Assembly (NCBI GenBank): GCA_937895775.1
Contig: CALBLD010000224.1
Span: 1-5,296, forward strand
DNA from: an uncultured Clostridia bacterium
Lineage (GTDB): Bacteria; Bacillota; Clostridia; Oscillospirales; CAG-272
Direction of reading: 5' to 3'
DNA: 5,296 bases
The stretch's first letter is position 1, and each line of letters starts with the position of its first letter. Positions 5,238 to 5,296 of the stretch are shown in pieces. The notes beneath the pieces were generated by a model that did not search any database, was not told where the DNA came from, and saw only the letters and a program-made list of their open reading frames with translations. Made by a program: the position numbers and the translations under genes.

Positions 5238-5296
5238 GGCCTGGTAGCTCAGTTGGTTAGAGCGCTAGCCTGTCACGCTAGAGGTCGTGGGTTCGA
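5238..5296 (+). tRNA. tRNA-Asp (GUC anticodon), 3' partial
   Basis: The gene runs off the right edge in the T loop. It begins GGCCTGG, then TA, a D stem GCTC/GAGC and an anticodon stem CTAGC (5265-5269)/GCTAG (5277-5281). The loop CTGTCAC has a normal T33 and anticodon GTC (5272-5274), which reads Asp GAC and GAU. The T arm starts GTGGG TTCGA. No promoter is visible in the 26-nt spacer, so it should be co-transcribed with tRNA-Val. Confidence 0.95.

Noticed and set aside
5051..5260. Plus-strand frame of 69 codons across the promoter and tRNA-Val
   Set aside because: It reads through a promoter and a tRNA gene; part of its product is simply translated tRNA.

Overview
The window looks like chromosomal DNA of a Gram-positive, Clostridia-like bacterium (my guess is a gut Oscillospirales/Ruminococcaceae-type organism; no taxonomic marker fixes this). 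The basis is strong Shine-Dalgarno sites, two near-perfect sigma-A promoters (TTGACA-17-TAAAAT and TTGACA-17-TATAAT), a lipoprotein with a Thr/Ser-rich linker, a clostridial-style Hsp33 and tRNA genes with encoded CCA. Every gene I can support is on the + strand.

Region 1 (1-2947) is a tightly spaced run of three genes for exported or probably exported proteins of one uncharacterised family. The first is cut by the window's left edge and carries two tandem copies of a module of about 210 residues. The second is a signal-peptide protein with one copy. The third is a lipoprotein in which a diverged, shortened copy sits behind a Thr-rich linker. Gaps of 26 and 20 nt and a strong intrinsic terminator (2961-2991) after the third gene indicate one operon. 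The module has recurrent motifs (LPLVYLLIK..ISK, NCxFTDEIIEILYSGDEDLI, FYYKGQLYT, MQKSGGLDEYL, IYKRLGQEPPFD) that I cannot assign to a named family. This locus is the best candidate here for something undescribed.

Region 2 (2996-4988) starts with a sigma-A promoter directly abutting that terminator. It encodes a D-isomer-specific 2-hydroxyacid dehydrogenase of the glycerate dehydrogenase/hydroxypyruvate reductase type, then, 24 nt later, the redox-regulated chaperone Hsp33 (hslO) with its complete four-cysteine zinc site. The two are probably co-transcribed.

Region 3 (4989-5296) is an AT-rich spacer, then a stable-RNA promoter (UP-like A/T tracts, TTGACA, extended -10 TATAAT), a leader hairpin, tRNA-Val(UAC) and the first part of tRNA-Asp(GUC). 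The tRNA-Val gene has C instead of the near-universal U at position 33 of the anticodon loop while the rest of the cloverleaf is intact. This is the sharpest single-base anomaly in the window.
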